Assembly: GCA_902729315.2 (NCBI GenBank)
Contig: LR746266.1
Coordinates: 4,288,759-4,352,758 of the forward strand
Origin: Spirodela intermedia
Lineage: Eukaryota > Streptophyta > Magnoliopsida > Alismatales > Araceae
Direction: 5' to 3'
DNA length: 64,000 nucleotides
The notes below the pieces were generated by a model. The model was not told the origin of the DNA and searched no databases. It worked only from the letters and a program-made list of their open reading frames with translations. The translations under genes were made by a program, and so were the position numbers. Positions 49,373-60,471 of the stretch are shown here, piece by piece; the first letter of the stretch is position 1, and each line of letters opens with the position of its first letter.

Positions 49373-51298
49373 ATTAATCACTGCCTATAATTATAACTAC
49401 TAACTTGAGATCAACAACCCCTTACACCATAGACTTCATGAGTTTATGAACTTTTCTAGAAGTCATTAGTCTAGCGAGCACACCACATGCCACTTCTACA
49501 TCCACTAACCATTAACAAATGTCGTTCACTGCTATTAGCAAGTACATCATATGTGCTCTTCACATCAAACGTTGAACATACCTGATGTACTCTTCACATC
49601 AAACAACGAGCACACTAGAGGTGTTGTTCTCAGCAAAAAAAGATCCCAAACATATAATAAATCCTCAATAGGAAAGAGAATTGTCATTGTTGATTGTTGG
49701 CTTAGACAATGATCAAACTTCATCTATTCATTTATGCTTGAGAGAAAGGTGATTCAAGAGCTTTGGTGTTGATTTCTTCATTAGATTTTTGGCCAAAAGA
49801 TGAAGGGCATCACTTGCATTGTTTTCGGTCTCCCTCTCTTCACAATTCTTAAAATTTCTTTGTGCCTTAATTTTTGGCTCCTATTTTATCTCAAGGCTTG
49901 GTGGGTTGGGCCGTTTTGCACAACTACTGCTTGATATAGGGCCCTGCTGTAGTCTATGCTTCAAGATCTACTTGGAATGTGGGCTGCATCAGACTTTGGA
50001 CTTTGCTGCTTTGGTATACATTGAATAGGATTTGTCTATTCTATAAATTAAGCGAAGTACTAGACTAAACCCTTATGACTAATTGGTCTCATGTTAATGG
50101 ACCAAGCTTATGAGCTTAGCTGAGTTGTGCATGATGGGACCACACCTAAGTGGCATGGTAGGTTGATGCTAAAACAAACTTGTTATAGACAAAATGTGCC
50201 ATAGAATATAACAGATCATGAAGGATTTAAGTTATGATGTCTAGTAAGTTTGATCAAGACAATTTTTTCCTCAGCTTTTTACTGTCACACATGGTTCCTA
50301 ATCTTGAGATACATATTCTATTTCTTATGATTTTTTCAGATTTGATCTCACATCGTCAAAAACAAATTTAATCCATTTACCTTGACATATCCAAGCAACC
50401 AATAGGCTTCTTAGACTTAGAGAATGTTATAAATTTATCTCTATCAAAGCATAATTAGATTATAATACCAGCATTAAATCAATATTATTGAGTGTTGTTC
50501 ATGAAACAAAGTAGGGCTGCAACTTCTTTATGTGGGGTATGATAAAAACTTATATTAGATTCTACTCTTAAGAACTGCTCCTTCAGATCATTCACTTCAA
50601 TCTCTTAATTATACAGTTCACCTCCATACCCAAGGAGGTGAACTAGAGAGAGCTAATCCCTCGTCCGACTATGAGTATCTCCATTAATAAACCATCTTAA
50701 AATTCAGTAAAATGGTATAAAAATCAATAAAGCCTTACACATGTTTAGTCAAGAAAAAAAATTGTCACAGGATGCTGATAAAGATGCGCTAGGTGTTGGC
50801 TTGTGAATAGAGGGGTTAATAGGTGATTCATTAAATAAAACAGATTGACCTACACACAAAGAAGTCAACCTATAACCTAAGTGTCAATACTGGCAAACAG
50901 AACTAGTGGTCAAGTATTTGTTTCCCACCAATTAGTGATCCAGGACAAAACTAACTAAGATTTATTCTTCTGAAGCTATAGGACTGTCATGGGACACCTT
51001 CAATTTTCATGCATTGCCAATTTAAATTTTAATGGTCTACCAAATAAATGGGTGTATGTGGGCACACATCACTATGCACACAAGCCAGGGCGAGAGTGCA
51101 AGGATATAACACGCACAAAGTGTGACAACCTACTTGAGTGGTCGGAGTAGAAGAACAAACAAAGGGGAGAGAGAGAGAGAGGGAGAGAAGCCTCGGTCGT
51201 CTTCATTTTGCTTCATTCACCCGAATCTTGGTTGACATCCGCCGCGGTCACATATCTCTAAATAGAACAGTGGGAACGAAATAGCTGGGGGATTGCAC
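49373..51298. other. Intergenic DNA 3' of the calmodulin-binding gene
   Basis: AT-rich with no recognised gene. The last few hundred bases before 51299 should contain the 3' UTR of the minus-strand gene; a GA-rich patch lies at 51168-51188. Confidence 0.5.
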
Positions 51299-53053
51299 TC
51301 ACACGGACGAATCAGCGGATTTGCCTTCCTGAAGAGAGATCACGGTTTCGAAGGCCCCGACCAATGCTTTCACCTTGCTTCTCCTGGTTTCGACTAGCTT
51401 GCTGGCGGTTTCTTCGATCACATGATTGAACAGACCCAAGACACCCCTCTTATCCTGCACATCTTGATGCCTCAGTACCACAGTCTCCGCTTCTGGGTCA
51501 GTCCGATTCGAGTTAGTCGGCTCATTCGCCTTAAACTTGATCTTCTTCATTTCTCCTTCTCCACTCCTGCTGTCGCCTGTGACGTAGTTGTCTGGCTGAA
51601 GGTTGAGTATCTTCCCTCTTCTAATCCTTAACTCGCACAGAGTCTCATCTTCATCTTCCTGGTGAGCCGTAGAGTCTGTTCCATGATGCCTCTTGTCTCC
51701 AGTTCGGGAAGTTGTGCTAGTTTCATGTCCACCCTCTTCGAAAACTGTATCATTCTGTTTGGAAGCTGCAGACTCAGAATCCTGATACTCTCCTTCATGA
51801 TCTGAAAAAGATGGAGAAGAGGAGGAAGGAGATGACGGAGACGAGGATGAATAAGGAGATGACAGAGACCGTTGGCCTCTGCTCGACTTTGACTGGGCAG
51901 ATACAGTATCTTCGTTCTCCGATGTTTTCGGCCCGATCAGATACAGAGCTCTTTCTCTTAATTGTCCATCTCCAAGTTCCGTCTGCTCCACTGTCTTGGG
52001 ATGCCTCCCCGTAGAGGTGGACTTTGCACTATTGCAGTTCCTTAAAACATGGTCAACCGGAGGCTGAGGCAACAAGGACCCAGATCGAGACTTCAAATTT
52101 TTCCTCAGAGAAGATGCTGTCGGGTTCCAAATTTTTACTATCTTCCTCCGGCTATTTCCGCCTTTCATTCCGGCTGTAGGCCTCAGCAGAGATTCTGACT
52201 TCACAGAGGACGTATTTGACTTTTCAGAAGTAGCTTGTTTTGACGATGCATCAAATTTTTTGACATGCGAAGTATCCTCTTGCTTGAAAACTTTCGATTT
52301 CCCTGATGAAATGGGTTTCCCGAAAGTTGACAACAGAGACTTCTGCCCGATTTGAGGCGCAAAATTTTTGAAGGAATTTTGTGCAGAATGTTTCTTCACG
52401 CCGGCAGTTTCAGAATTTCTAGAGGCTTCAGTTTTCTTCATGAAGGAAGGAGCATTTTTAGTCACAGAAGCAGAATCATCAAATGACCCAAGGTGCTGTA
52501 ATGCACCTTTCTTCATAGTTTTGAATCCCTCGGAAGGTGCTGTAATGCAACCTTTGATCCCAGACTCCGCATATGATGTACTTATCTCAGGAATTGTAGT
52601 AGTTTCCTTGATATTTTCTGATGGTAGGGATAGATTAAATCTCTTCACCAGGAGCTGAGTCTTCTTCCCCCAGTCCTTTCCACCATATTGCGATCCAAAT
52701 TTGGGAGCCATGGCCTTCTGCCTCTGGGGAGACTTCCTCTGTCTCTCCGCTAGAGTCTGGACGTTTACTCGATTTCGCTGCGTTAATAAGGCCATACCAA
52801 TGCTTGATGGCAAGGGAAAAGAGGAATCCCTTCCCTTCAATTCAGCAGTGTGATTCCCTCCATACTTGCAGAAATCATGGCAGGAACCTGCAGAAGCTGT
52901 GAGGTAATGAGGGAGAACCTTTTCTTTAGTACTTAATTGTGACAACAAAGATTTACTGGATGGTTTTCTTGTAAAACTCTTAATATCTCTCCTTGAATTT
53001 CTTAGTTCAGGGGACAAGGATATAAGGACCCCTTCAGCTTTTTCTTTCTTCAT
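51299..53053 (-). CDS. Plant calmodulin-binding domain protein
   Basis: 584 aa, intronless coding region. The open frame extends nine codons upstream to a TTG; the first ATG is at 53053. Two features mark the family (plant CaM_binding domain). Near the N-terminus is LPHYLTASAGSCHDFCKYGG (about residues 46-65). The C-terminal ~110 residues hold LRIRRGKI and a basic amphipathic helix, RRSKVKALVGAFETVISLQ, the predicted calmodulin contact. The middle is Ser/Lys-rich and low complexity (SSSPSSPSSSSP around residue 420), probably disordered. Proteins of this family bind Ca2+-calmodulin; specific roles are mostly unknown. It is transcribed away from the WPP gene. A 5' UTR intron is likely (see 53054-55068). 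Confidence 0.85.
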   Translation of the reverse strand: MKKEKAEGVLISLSPELRNSRRDIKSFTRKPSSKSLLSQLSTKEKVLPHYLTASAGSCHDFCKYGGNHTAELKGRDSSFPLPSSIGMALLTQRNRVNVQTLAERQRKSPQRQKAMAPKFGSQYGGKDWGKKTQLLVKRFNLSLPSENIKETTTIPEISTSYAESGIKGCITAPSEGFKTMKKGALQHLGSFDDSASVTKNAPSFMKKTEASRNSETAGVKKHSAQNSFKNFAPQIGQKSLLSTFGKPISSGKSKVFKQEDTSHVKKFDASSKQATSEKSNTSSVKSESLLRPTAGMKGGNSRRKIVKIWNPTASSLRKNLKSRSGSLLPQPPVDHVLRNCNSAKSTSTGRHPKTVEQTELGDGQLRERALYLIGPKTSENEDTVSAQSKSSRGQRSLSSPYSSSSPSSPSSSSPSFSDHEGEYQDSESAASKQNDTVFEEGGHETSTTSRTGDKRHHGTDSTAHQEDEDETLCELRIRRGKILNLQPDNYVTGDSRSGEGEMKKIKFKANEPTNSNRTDPEAETVVLRHQDVQDKRGVLGLFNHVIEETASKLVETRRSKVKALVGAFETVISLQEGKSADSSV

Positions 53054-55068
53054 CTCGGAAAAATTGGCGATGAGCTTCAATTAAATGTCAACCTGGGGAT
53101 TTTGATTGATCTGCGGAGAAAAAAGAGATCTTCCCAAGATCAATGACGCAAAAATGGTTGACGATTTTGGCATTAAAACGACTTAAATAAAAAAAATAAA
53201 ACATATAATTTCAGACCGTCTAATCTGATCTGTAGATTATTCCACTTTTGGAAGAAGTGGTCTATCATGATGTTTGTTGAGAATTAAAAATATAAAGAGT
53301 GACACTTAGTCATCCATCATTCAAATTCAATAATATCATGAAATCAGGCTCAAAGATGCTGTTACCATGAACTCTTGAGCAGTCTGATTACATAGTATTA
53401 ATATGACATGTGGAGTATAAGAAAGAAATTATATTATCAGAAGGACGAAACCCCAAGACTTTGTCAACTTTTAGCAAAATTTTCCAACCCTGAACGAAGA
53501 AAAATCATTGAACCAGTGAATTAAGGACAGGTGACGATTTTAGCGAAATTTTCCAACCCTGAACGAAGAAAAATCATTGAACCAGTGAATTAGGGACAGG
53601 TGACGATGAAAGAACGCATATCCTACAGGGAAATCTCATCAAATATATATCAGTTAATTTGCCTAAAATATTATTTCAATTCATTACCGAAAATTAGAAT
53701 TCATTAATGCTCAAGAGGCATAGCTCGCCGATTTCTCTTGATACTGAAAAGAAAGTCACAAGAGACTAGTAAAAGCATTAAGTTCTTGAAGAATCAAAGA
53801 AGGTAGCTCATCTCAAGAATATGAACCACAGCTGTGACACAAAATAATCTCCAAATGCAATTTTAGGAAAATACAGGCTTTTTCCCTTTTCTTGAAGTAC
53901 ACACGTTAGGTCCCAGGATGAAAATTTAGTAAGAACCGAAAATCGAAACGAATTATTATACCACATCAAGAGGAAAAGGAACTAAACTGAAATCATAGAA
54001 ATCTGATAAAAGAGGCAAAACGGACCCCGCTCAATGCACAGATGAGACAGAAGAACACAATTTTGAATAAATCTCCTCGCTTACACCTAGCGCCTACAAG
54101 TTAAATTCCCGCTCTCGCCATTTTCTTCAGCAACAAGAGACAGAGTCCCGGGAGAAAGAGAAGAAATATTCCGTTTCGAACAGCGGGAAAAGAAACTGAG
54201 ATTAGATCCGTCCAGAAACGGGTTAGACAGAACAGAACACACGCACCACACAGAATTCATGCGTCCTCCAAGACGAGAAGCATTACAGCTCTTATCTTCA
54301 CCCTTGTTTTCTCCAACAGGGGCCCGAGGCGTCCGCTAATTGACACGGAGAGGTTGCCACGCTGAAGATGGAACCGTAATTCTCGGCAAAAATTGAATTG
54401 ACAGGGAGGAAGCCTCTGTATTCTGGCCAAAAAAGGGACCACAGGTATTCGATTGATAGGTAGATAGGTAGTAAGAGAGGGAGAGAGGAAGGGAGGAGGG
54501 AAAGGCATCGTCACCTACAGGTCCCGTGCAAGCAGCATTCATGAGGATCCTCCGGCGAAGACTGCGGCGAGGTTGTTGTTTGTTGCTGTTGCAAGCAGGT
54601 GAAAGGTGGCCAGCGGTGACGTAGTTTCTTTTATTCATAGGCCCCACCGAATCCCAAGGAAAGCGAAAGCGCGACGCGGGGTAGTGAGATCGGCGAGTTA
54701 TAATGAGTTCAGTTTAGGAGGGGGGAGGTGGGGACGGCAGCGAGCGGACATGCGTTGTTTCTCACTTAATAAAAGACGGTTTCGTATGAACAAAGTAATC
54801 TTACCAAAGGTTTCGTATGCTGCGTGTTTTGGTCCTCGAGCCCATTAAACAGGCCGCTTTTATAGTGGGCACAAAATGAGCCCAATATGGCCTCGTGGAG
54901 CGAGCCCTGGCCCAACCAGTCTATGACGAAAGGAAACTGATCCGCTGGTACTACGTGACGAAAGGAAAGTGATCCGCTGGTACAGCTTACAGCGGCTGCT
55001 TTTTGTCCTGCCGGTAGAAGTGGAAGAAGGGCTTCGTCAGTCGTATCTCATCGAGAACAAGGACGGCC
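53054..55068. promoter_or_regulatory. Shared upstream region of two divergent genes
   Basis: The CaM-binding gene (-) and the WPP gene (+) are head-to-head with 2.0 kb between start codons. On the minus side a probable leader intron runs from about 54518 (GTAGGT) to about 53111 (TTCTCCGCAG). The leader exon would lie at about 54519-54650, leaving perhaps 350-400 bp of common promoter (54650-55000), GC-richer than the surroundings. Splice sites are inferred. Confidence 0.5.
53469..53606 (+). repeat. 69-bp tandem duplication
   Basis: Units 53469-53537 and 53538-53606 differ at only two or three positions. They lie within the probable leader intron of the CaM-binding gene. Confidence 0.9.
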
Positions 55069-55581
55069 ATGGCGACGGGGGAGGCGCAGGTGGAGGCTCG
55101 GGAGGAGCCTGTTGCTACAGTGGAAGGCGACGAAGGGGAGAAGAAGATGGAAGACCTGCCAACGTCACACTCCATGGCCTTCCAAATTTGGCCGCCATCG
55201 CAGCGCACACGAGATGCAGTGATCAAACGCTTGGTGGAGACGTTGTCCTCGACCTCCATTCTTTCGAAGCGCTACGGCACCGTCCCTCTCGAGGAAGCGT
55301 CTGCACTTGCCCGCCAGATCGAGGGGGAGGCCTTCTCAGCTGCCGCCTCGGCCGCCCCTCCTGCTTCCGCGTACGCGGACGGGATCGCTGCTGCTACCGA
55401 AGAAGGGGGGATTGAAACGCTCCAGCTATACTCCAAAGAGATCAGCAAGCGGATGCTCGACGCAGTGAAGGCTAGGGTGCCCCCTTCCTCCGCTTCCTCT
55501 GTCGATACCCAGCCAGATCCCAGCGCCGTTGCGCCTGCTGTCACTGAGGAAGCGTCATCCCACGAGTCTGAATCCTCCTAA
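55069..55581 (+). CDS. MAF1: WPP domain protein, MFP1 attachment factor 1-like
   Basis: 170 aa, single exon. An acidic N-terminal tail (residues 1-34) precedes SMAFQIWPPSQRTRDAVIKR, the signature opening of the WPP domain (W41-P43). The domain continues to about residue 140 with SKRYGTVPLEEASALARQIE and LYSKEISKRMLDAVKAR. A Ser/Pro/Glu-rich tail ends the protein. Length and order match the MAF1 family (about 150-170 aa), which associates with the nuclear envelope through WPP-interacting partners and is related to the targeting domain of plant RanGAP. The start has good context (GGCCATGGCG). Divergent from the CaM-binding gene. Confidence 0.93.
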   Translation: MATGEAQVEAREEPVATVEGDEGEKKMEDLPTSHSMAFQIWPPSQRTRDAVIKRLVETLSSTSILSKRYGTVPLEEASALARQIEGEAFSAAASAAPPASAYADGIAAATEEGGIETLQLYSKEISKRMLDAVKARVPPSSASSVDTQPDPSAVAPAVTEEASSHESESS

Positions 55582-56426
55582 GGTGCAAGGTGTTGGATGT
55601 TTCTTGGATCTGAGAGACCATAGTGTTTCTTTGTATTGCTTTCACAGATGGAAGTTTCCTATGATTACCTTTCTATTTATTAGGTCTTCTGGTCGAATCT
55701 AGGCTTTGGTTCTTGCATTGTTATGCTCCCCTCCCTCAGCTGAACACGATGGAAATTATGGATTATGTTTTAGTAAAAAATGGGTCATAGCTTTAGATAT
55801 TTCAGTTTTATTCCGCAGACGATAATTTCAGGGTTTCTTGTCACCTATCCTTGTCTTTGCTGTTTGAAGATCAGACGCTGTGATGTGATCTTTCTCTGAT
55901 TTCATTCACAAGGAATAGTTTGGTGTCGATTATTAGAGACGAAAATTTTCTGGGCATGCCAATATCTTATTTCTATTCGTGAGATAAAATTTGTTCTGTC
56001 TCCTGATCCAAGTCTAAAGCTATTAATGTTAGAAATGTATTGATTCTGATACATTCGAAGGTTTCAATTTCTCCTTAGGTAACTACGTGATTATTTTTTT
56101 TTTGGTTATGGTGTTTGGTGGCATCAGATGCTTCGGAGAGTTACTAGATGTACATTTGTCTAACTTGCTCTCAATGTAGCCTTGGCAAAATTCTTTTTAC
56201 CATAGCTTTTGTTTGATTAGGGCTATCCTTCTTTTATTTCTTTGTCTTCTCCAATTTAAACCTGAATACCGTCGTAAATTACCCTAGACAATCCTTACAT
56301 TGCCATCTTTTCTTGTAATCATTTTGATTAGTTTATGTAAGTCTAAAATAGATTTACGAAAGGCATGTACCATGCTCTTTGTTAAGGGGAAAAAAGGCAA
56401 AAGAATGGTGGCATAAATTCATTCGT

Positions 56427-56841
56427 ACATGACTAGAAGACAAATATTTTTCTTCCTGCTTTGCCAAAATATGAAAACCAGCGAATTAGTTGACAAGGAG
56501 GTTACGGAAATTATCAGCCAGGAGAGGATAGTTTTTGGAGAATGAATTTTTATGGATTTTTATGAACTCAAACATGACTTGACATGGCAAAAGCTTCAAG
56601 ATCAAATAGGACTGCTGGCACACAGTTGTTCCTACATGGCTAGAGGACAACCATTTTTCTTGCTGCTTTTTGCCAAAATATGAAAACCATCGAATTAGTT
56701 GACAAGGAGGTTACAGAAGTTATCAACGAGGGGAGGATAGTATTTTGAGTAAAGCATCATTGCGGTAGGAATGGATTTGTATGAATTCAAACATGAGTTG
56801 ACATGGCAAAAGCTTCAAGATCAATTAGGAAGGTATTTACG
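56427..56841 (+). repeat. Direct duplication of ~190 bp
   Basis: 56427-56612 and 56634-56841 align (ACATG.CTAGA.GACAA start, GACATGGCAAAAGCTTCAAG near the end). The second copy has about 20 bp more (near 56745-56765). Divergence is modest, about one in ten bases or less. Confidence 0.8.
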
Positions 56842-57859
56842 TTTAGTCTGGGTACTACCTCTTGGACCACTGGTCTAGAAAGGGTTTCTTCATACGGAGT
56901 TCTATCATTTTAGCTTTGGACAGTTGAGATTATTGAATGTAAGGGGATGCTTACCCAGATGAGATTGTTGAATGTGTTAATACTCAGCCTAGAACAAAAA
57001 TTCAGATCCTATTATCTTGGGACTCAAGTATTTCTCAGTCAAAACTACTATTTTCTAATAAGAGTAAAGAATTAGCTGTAGACCATTCTGTGCAGAGTTA
57101 ATCTGACTCTCATCGATTCATATGATCTAGCTAAGATTCTAGAGTCTATGCATCTAGATCTGTATGGAGATTGATCATGTTAACTATCCCTGATGTGGAT
57201 CAAAGCTTCTTCCACGGCTGGTTGGCACTGGAACTGCTGGATCAGAGCTCTCCCTCTCTTTCTCTCTCAGACATTAAACAAAATAATTCGAACAATAATT
57301 TCCATTTTCTTTCACAAAAATGTAAATCTTCAGTGAACGACCATCAGTGAACGAAGTTTTTATGTTCTTTAGGTAGACTTCTCGAACAGTGAACGACCAT
57401 CAGCTATGAATAATGAAGCCTTTTTGCCGATGAAGCCATCCTGAACCGCTGATTTATTGTCCTTCAAAGTCGAGCAAATACTCCACTTCGATGTTTCATC
57501 TCGGCTTCGTGTGTAAATATGTTCTGCATCACGCATAGTTATTTTGCCCAGAACTTTGCTATTATTAGGAGATAGGAATGAGCCTCTACTATTATTATAT
57601 ACATGGGATCCCCCCTATAACTATGGTCAGTTACTTCTGGGCTCCAGTCTCAGCCCATTCAAGCGATGGTCGAGGTGAGGCCCACTTCTGTTCATCATTC
57701 AATTTTTCCTACACCTGAGTAGACATTGCCTGTCGGTGGAGGATCTTAATGTGCCCGGGCCTACCCCTGTCTTATCAAACCCAACTCCAAGTCTTGGCGT
57801 CTTTCTTCCCGAGAGGCCCCCATCCCCCTGTAGCTCACGCCGAGTCATTTCTCTGTACC

Positions 57860-57860
<1 letters not shown>

Positions 57861-57896
<36 letters not shown>
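57861..57896 (+). repeat. (GA)n microsatellite
   Basis: About 18 uninterrupted GA units. Confidence 0.97.
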
Positions 57897-57899
<3 letters not shown>

Positions 57900-58315
57900 A
57901 CTGGACACGTTAACAGCCCTTGTCTATGGTTGCTTATAGATACCTCGACGTAGGTTTCAGTGACACACTGGCGTGTACAGTATATTCGAGGGATCGTCAC
58001 CGGAAATTCCCTTCCATTACAGCCGAACACGATGATGCCCGAGAGTCGGTCGAGTCGTGGGGCAGTCAAAGCCGCGTGGAGCCCCGGCCGCCTCCATTTC
58101 CGCAAAAATGCCGGTCTTGTCTCGGACCGCACGTCGAGGACACGGACAGAGCCGTCCGAGGATCACAGGTAAAAATCGCCATGTACGATTCTACGAGCTT
58201 CGGACTTGGCGCCAAAATGATTTTGACGTCTAAATTTAGAAAAGTAATCTAGTCAATGCCGCACCAAATTGCTTCGTCAAACACAGTAAGTTGACCGCAG
58301 TGGCCCGTCAGTTTC

Positions 58316-59045
58316 ATGCCCACGTTGACCGCTCTCCCATCGTCGCTTCTTCGGGGGGGGGGGGAGGAGAGCTCACCTGAGGAGAGAGAGAGAGAGAGAC
58401 GTTGTCGTCGTCACGTTGTCTGTCCGGGAAGAAAGACACTACCGACGGCTACCGCGGCTCCAGGAGGAAAGAGCAGCGGACCCCGACGGCGGAACGGCGA
58501 AACGTCTGGTCGTCTCATTTTCACCGGACGGGAATAAAATGCTCCGGCGGGGCTTTGACGGCTCGTGTCCCTTGCCGGCCGCCTTCTTCACTAAGAGAGC
58601 AGAGGGGAGGGGTAGTGACTGATTACCGGGGAGCGCTTGCTTCGGGCCCGAGGGAGGTGATCATACCGAGATTTTGACTGGCGGAAGCGCGTGCCGGAAG
58701 AAGGGAAGTCGTCGGTTGGGTCACTGGAGACCGCTAAACAACGCGGGGCGGGGGTGGGAGCCTGCTTCCATCTCTACCGTCCGCTGGGCCGCGGAGAAAC
58801 CTCTCTCTCTTCCCTGTCGTCTACTGGTGACGATGCTGCTTCCTGTCACCGTGCGGGCGCCACTTTCTGCTGCTTGCTGGGTTGCGTGGCAGCCAGAGGC
58901 TGGAAGCAGGAAAAGGATCACCGGCTCTCCAGCAGCTTTCTCCTGCAACTTCGTCCTTCCCTCTCTCTCTCTCTCTCTCTCTCACTCTCACTCTCACTCT
59001 CTTTCTTTCTCAATCGTCTACTCTGTCAGCAAGGTTGCGCTGCTC
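58316..59045 (+). promoter_or_regulatory. Promoter and 5' UTR region of the bHLH gene
   Basis: GC-rich, with a G10 run near 58351-58360 and a (CT)n-rich tract at 58966-59014 just before the start codon. An upstream in-frame extension of the bHLH frame exists (to 58674), but it runs through the CT tract and has no family similarity. Confidence 0.45.
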
Positions 59046-60032
59046 ATGGAGTTGGGTGGAAAAGGGGAGGACAGGGGATTCGACGCCCTCGTGGAGGGAA
59101 GTTTCGTGGAGCTCTTAGGGGCGGGAGGATTCCGCGGCGGGGATATGGAGAAGAAGATCCAGGGCGCGGAAGAGGGCGGGGTTGAGTTCTTCCTCAGATG
59201 TCCCTATGCTCAGCCTCTGCCGTCCTCTTCCTCCCCCCCTTCTTCCTCCTACAGGTTGCTGCGTTTCGGGGGGGACGATGGCCACTGCGGCGACGGGAAC
59301 AACGGTTTCTCCCCACATTCGATCACCAGCGGCGCCGGTTCCTGCACCCCTCTCTCGTCCTCCAGTAGCTCCATCTCCAAATTGAAGGTTTCTCTCTCTC
59401 TCTCTGTCTCTCTCTCTCTGTCTCTCTCTCTCTACACCTCTCACTCAGTTCAAAGCTCTTTTCGGCCATCTGTATCTACCTGTGCATGCATATAAGCCGC
59501 AGACGGAAGATACGAAAGGGCGCCCCGGCGCCGCAGGCCGAAGGAGAGCATCCGCCGCCGCCAAAAAGCCAGGGAAAGAGCAGCGCGCCATCTCCCAAGG
59601 ATGCGCACTGAAGGTCTCCTCTTCAAGACAGACCCGACCCTTGCTCGCCATTGAATTTTGTTTTTCCCGCTTTTGTTCTTCTTCTCCGCGGCCGACTGGA
59701 TAATCGCGAAACTCTCACCCTGATTTCTGTTCCTCGCTGGGCCGTGATCAGGTGAGGAAGGAGAACCTGGGCGATCGGATTTCCGCGCTCCAGCAGCTTG
59801 TTTCCCCCTTCGGCAAGGTATGACCTCTAAATATCAACAGATAGACTAGAGAGGGTCGATGAACGCGTATTAACTACTGACTTCGATTGGCATCATCTCT
59901 CGCCTGGAATCGCATTGATGACTTCTGTCGTCGCCGGCATGAATGGAATCGCCGCTCTGTTCCAGTCGGACACGGCATCCGTGCTTCACGAAGCCGTGGG
60001 GTACATCCGGTTCCTCCACAACCAGGTCCAGG

Positions 60033-60071
<39 letters not shown>

Positions 60072-60471
60072 TTCCTCTTGATTACCTGGTATTGATCTCT
60101 CTCTCTCTCTCTCTCTCTCTCTTCATCCCGTGGTGTCAGGTGCTGAGCTCTCCGTATCTGCGGCGGCTGCCACCGTCCGCTTCCCTCAATGTAAGAATAC
60201 TACCACAGCCTCTGCAGCGCCCGGAATGATCGCCGGCGTACCTCGAGGGGTTTTACTAATCGCCGGAGACCTTGTGTTCTCTCGCCGGCAGGGAGACGGA
60301 GGGCGTGAGGAGGCGGAGGGGAGGAGCTGCGACCTGCGGAACCGGGGGCTGTGCCTGGTGCCCCTCGCCTGCACTGCGCGCGTGGCGAGCAGCAACGGAG
60401 CGGACTACTGGTCGCCGGCCATGGGGAGCGACGCCGCCTGCCGTCAACCAGCGCTTTCCGACCAGCTCTAG
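59046..60471 (+). CDS. bHLH transcription factor, bHLH113-like, six exons
   Basis: Exons by hand: 59046-59387, 59503-59613, 59752-59817, 59966-60031, 60140-60190, 60292-60471; 271 aa, all phase-0 junctions. The helix-loop-helix is split over exons 3 and 4: [20 protein letters not shown], then [20 protein letters not shown]. Exon 5 ([10 protein letters not shown]) and exon 6 ([11 protein letters not shown], then [11 protein letters not shown]) are the tail shared by the bHLH112/113/68 group. The N-terminus (GSFVELLG, about residues 19-26) and total length fit bHLH113 best. The basic region lacks the canonical His-Glu-Arg, so DNA binding is expected to be atypical. The exon 2 acceptor could instead be 59496, adding two residues. 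Four introns (1, 4 and others) are rich in CT repeats. Confidence 0.88.
59389..59432 (+). repeat. (CT)n tract in bHLH intron 1
   Basis: CT repeats interrupted by GTCTCT; starts directly at the 5' splice site. Confidence 0.9.
60036..60121 (+). repeat. Two (CT)n tracts in bHLH intron 4
   Basis: 60036-60068 and about 60097-60121. They fill most of the 108-bp intron between the helix 2 exon and exon 5. Confidence 0.95.

Larger units (their letters stand above)
55582..58315. other. Intergenic region with a dispersed duplication
   Basis: The WPP 3' UTR lies at the left. The rest contains a ~200-bp duplication (56427-56841), a repeated CAGTGAACGACCATCAG (57331-57347 and 57387-57403) and a (GA)n tract at 57861-57896. 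Overlapping ORFs at 57699-58252 have no recognised similarity and contradict each other in strand, so no gene is called. Confidence 0.5.

Noticed and set aside
54257..54647. Minus-strand ORFs of 85 and 103 codons
   Set aside because: They overlap in different frames in the probable leader exon and intron of the CaM-binding gene and show no motif.
57699..58252. Possible gene near 58 kb
   Set aside because: Overlapping ORFs on both strands partly driven by a (GA)n repeat; no recognisable domain or splice-consistent model.
58674..59045. N-terminal extension of the bHLH protein by 124 codons
   Set aside because: It passes through a (CT)n tract in the 5' UTR and has no family similarity; the ATG at 59046 gives a normal-length protein.
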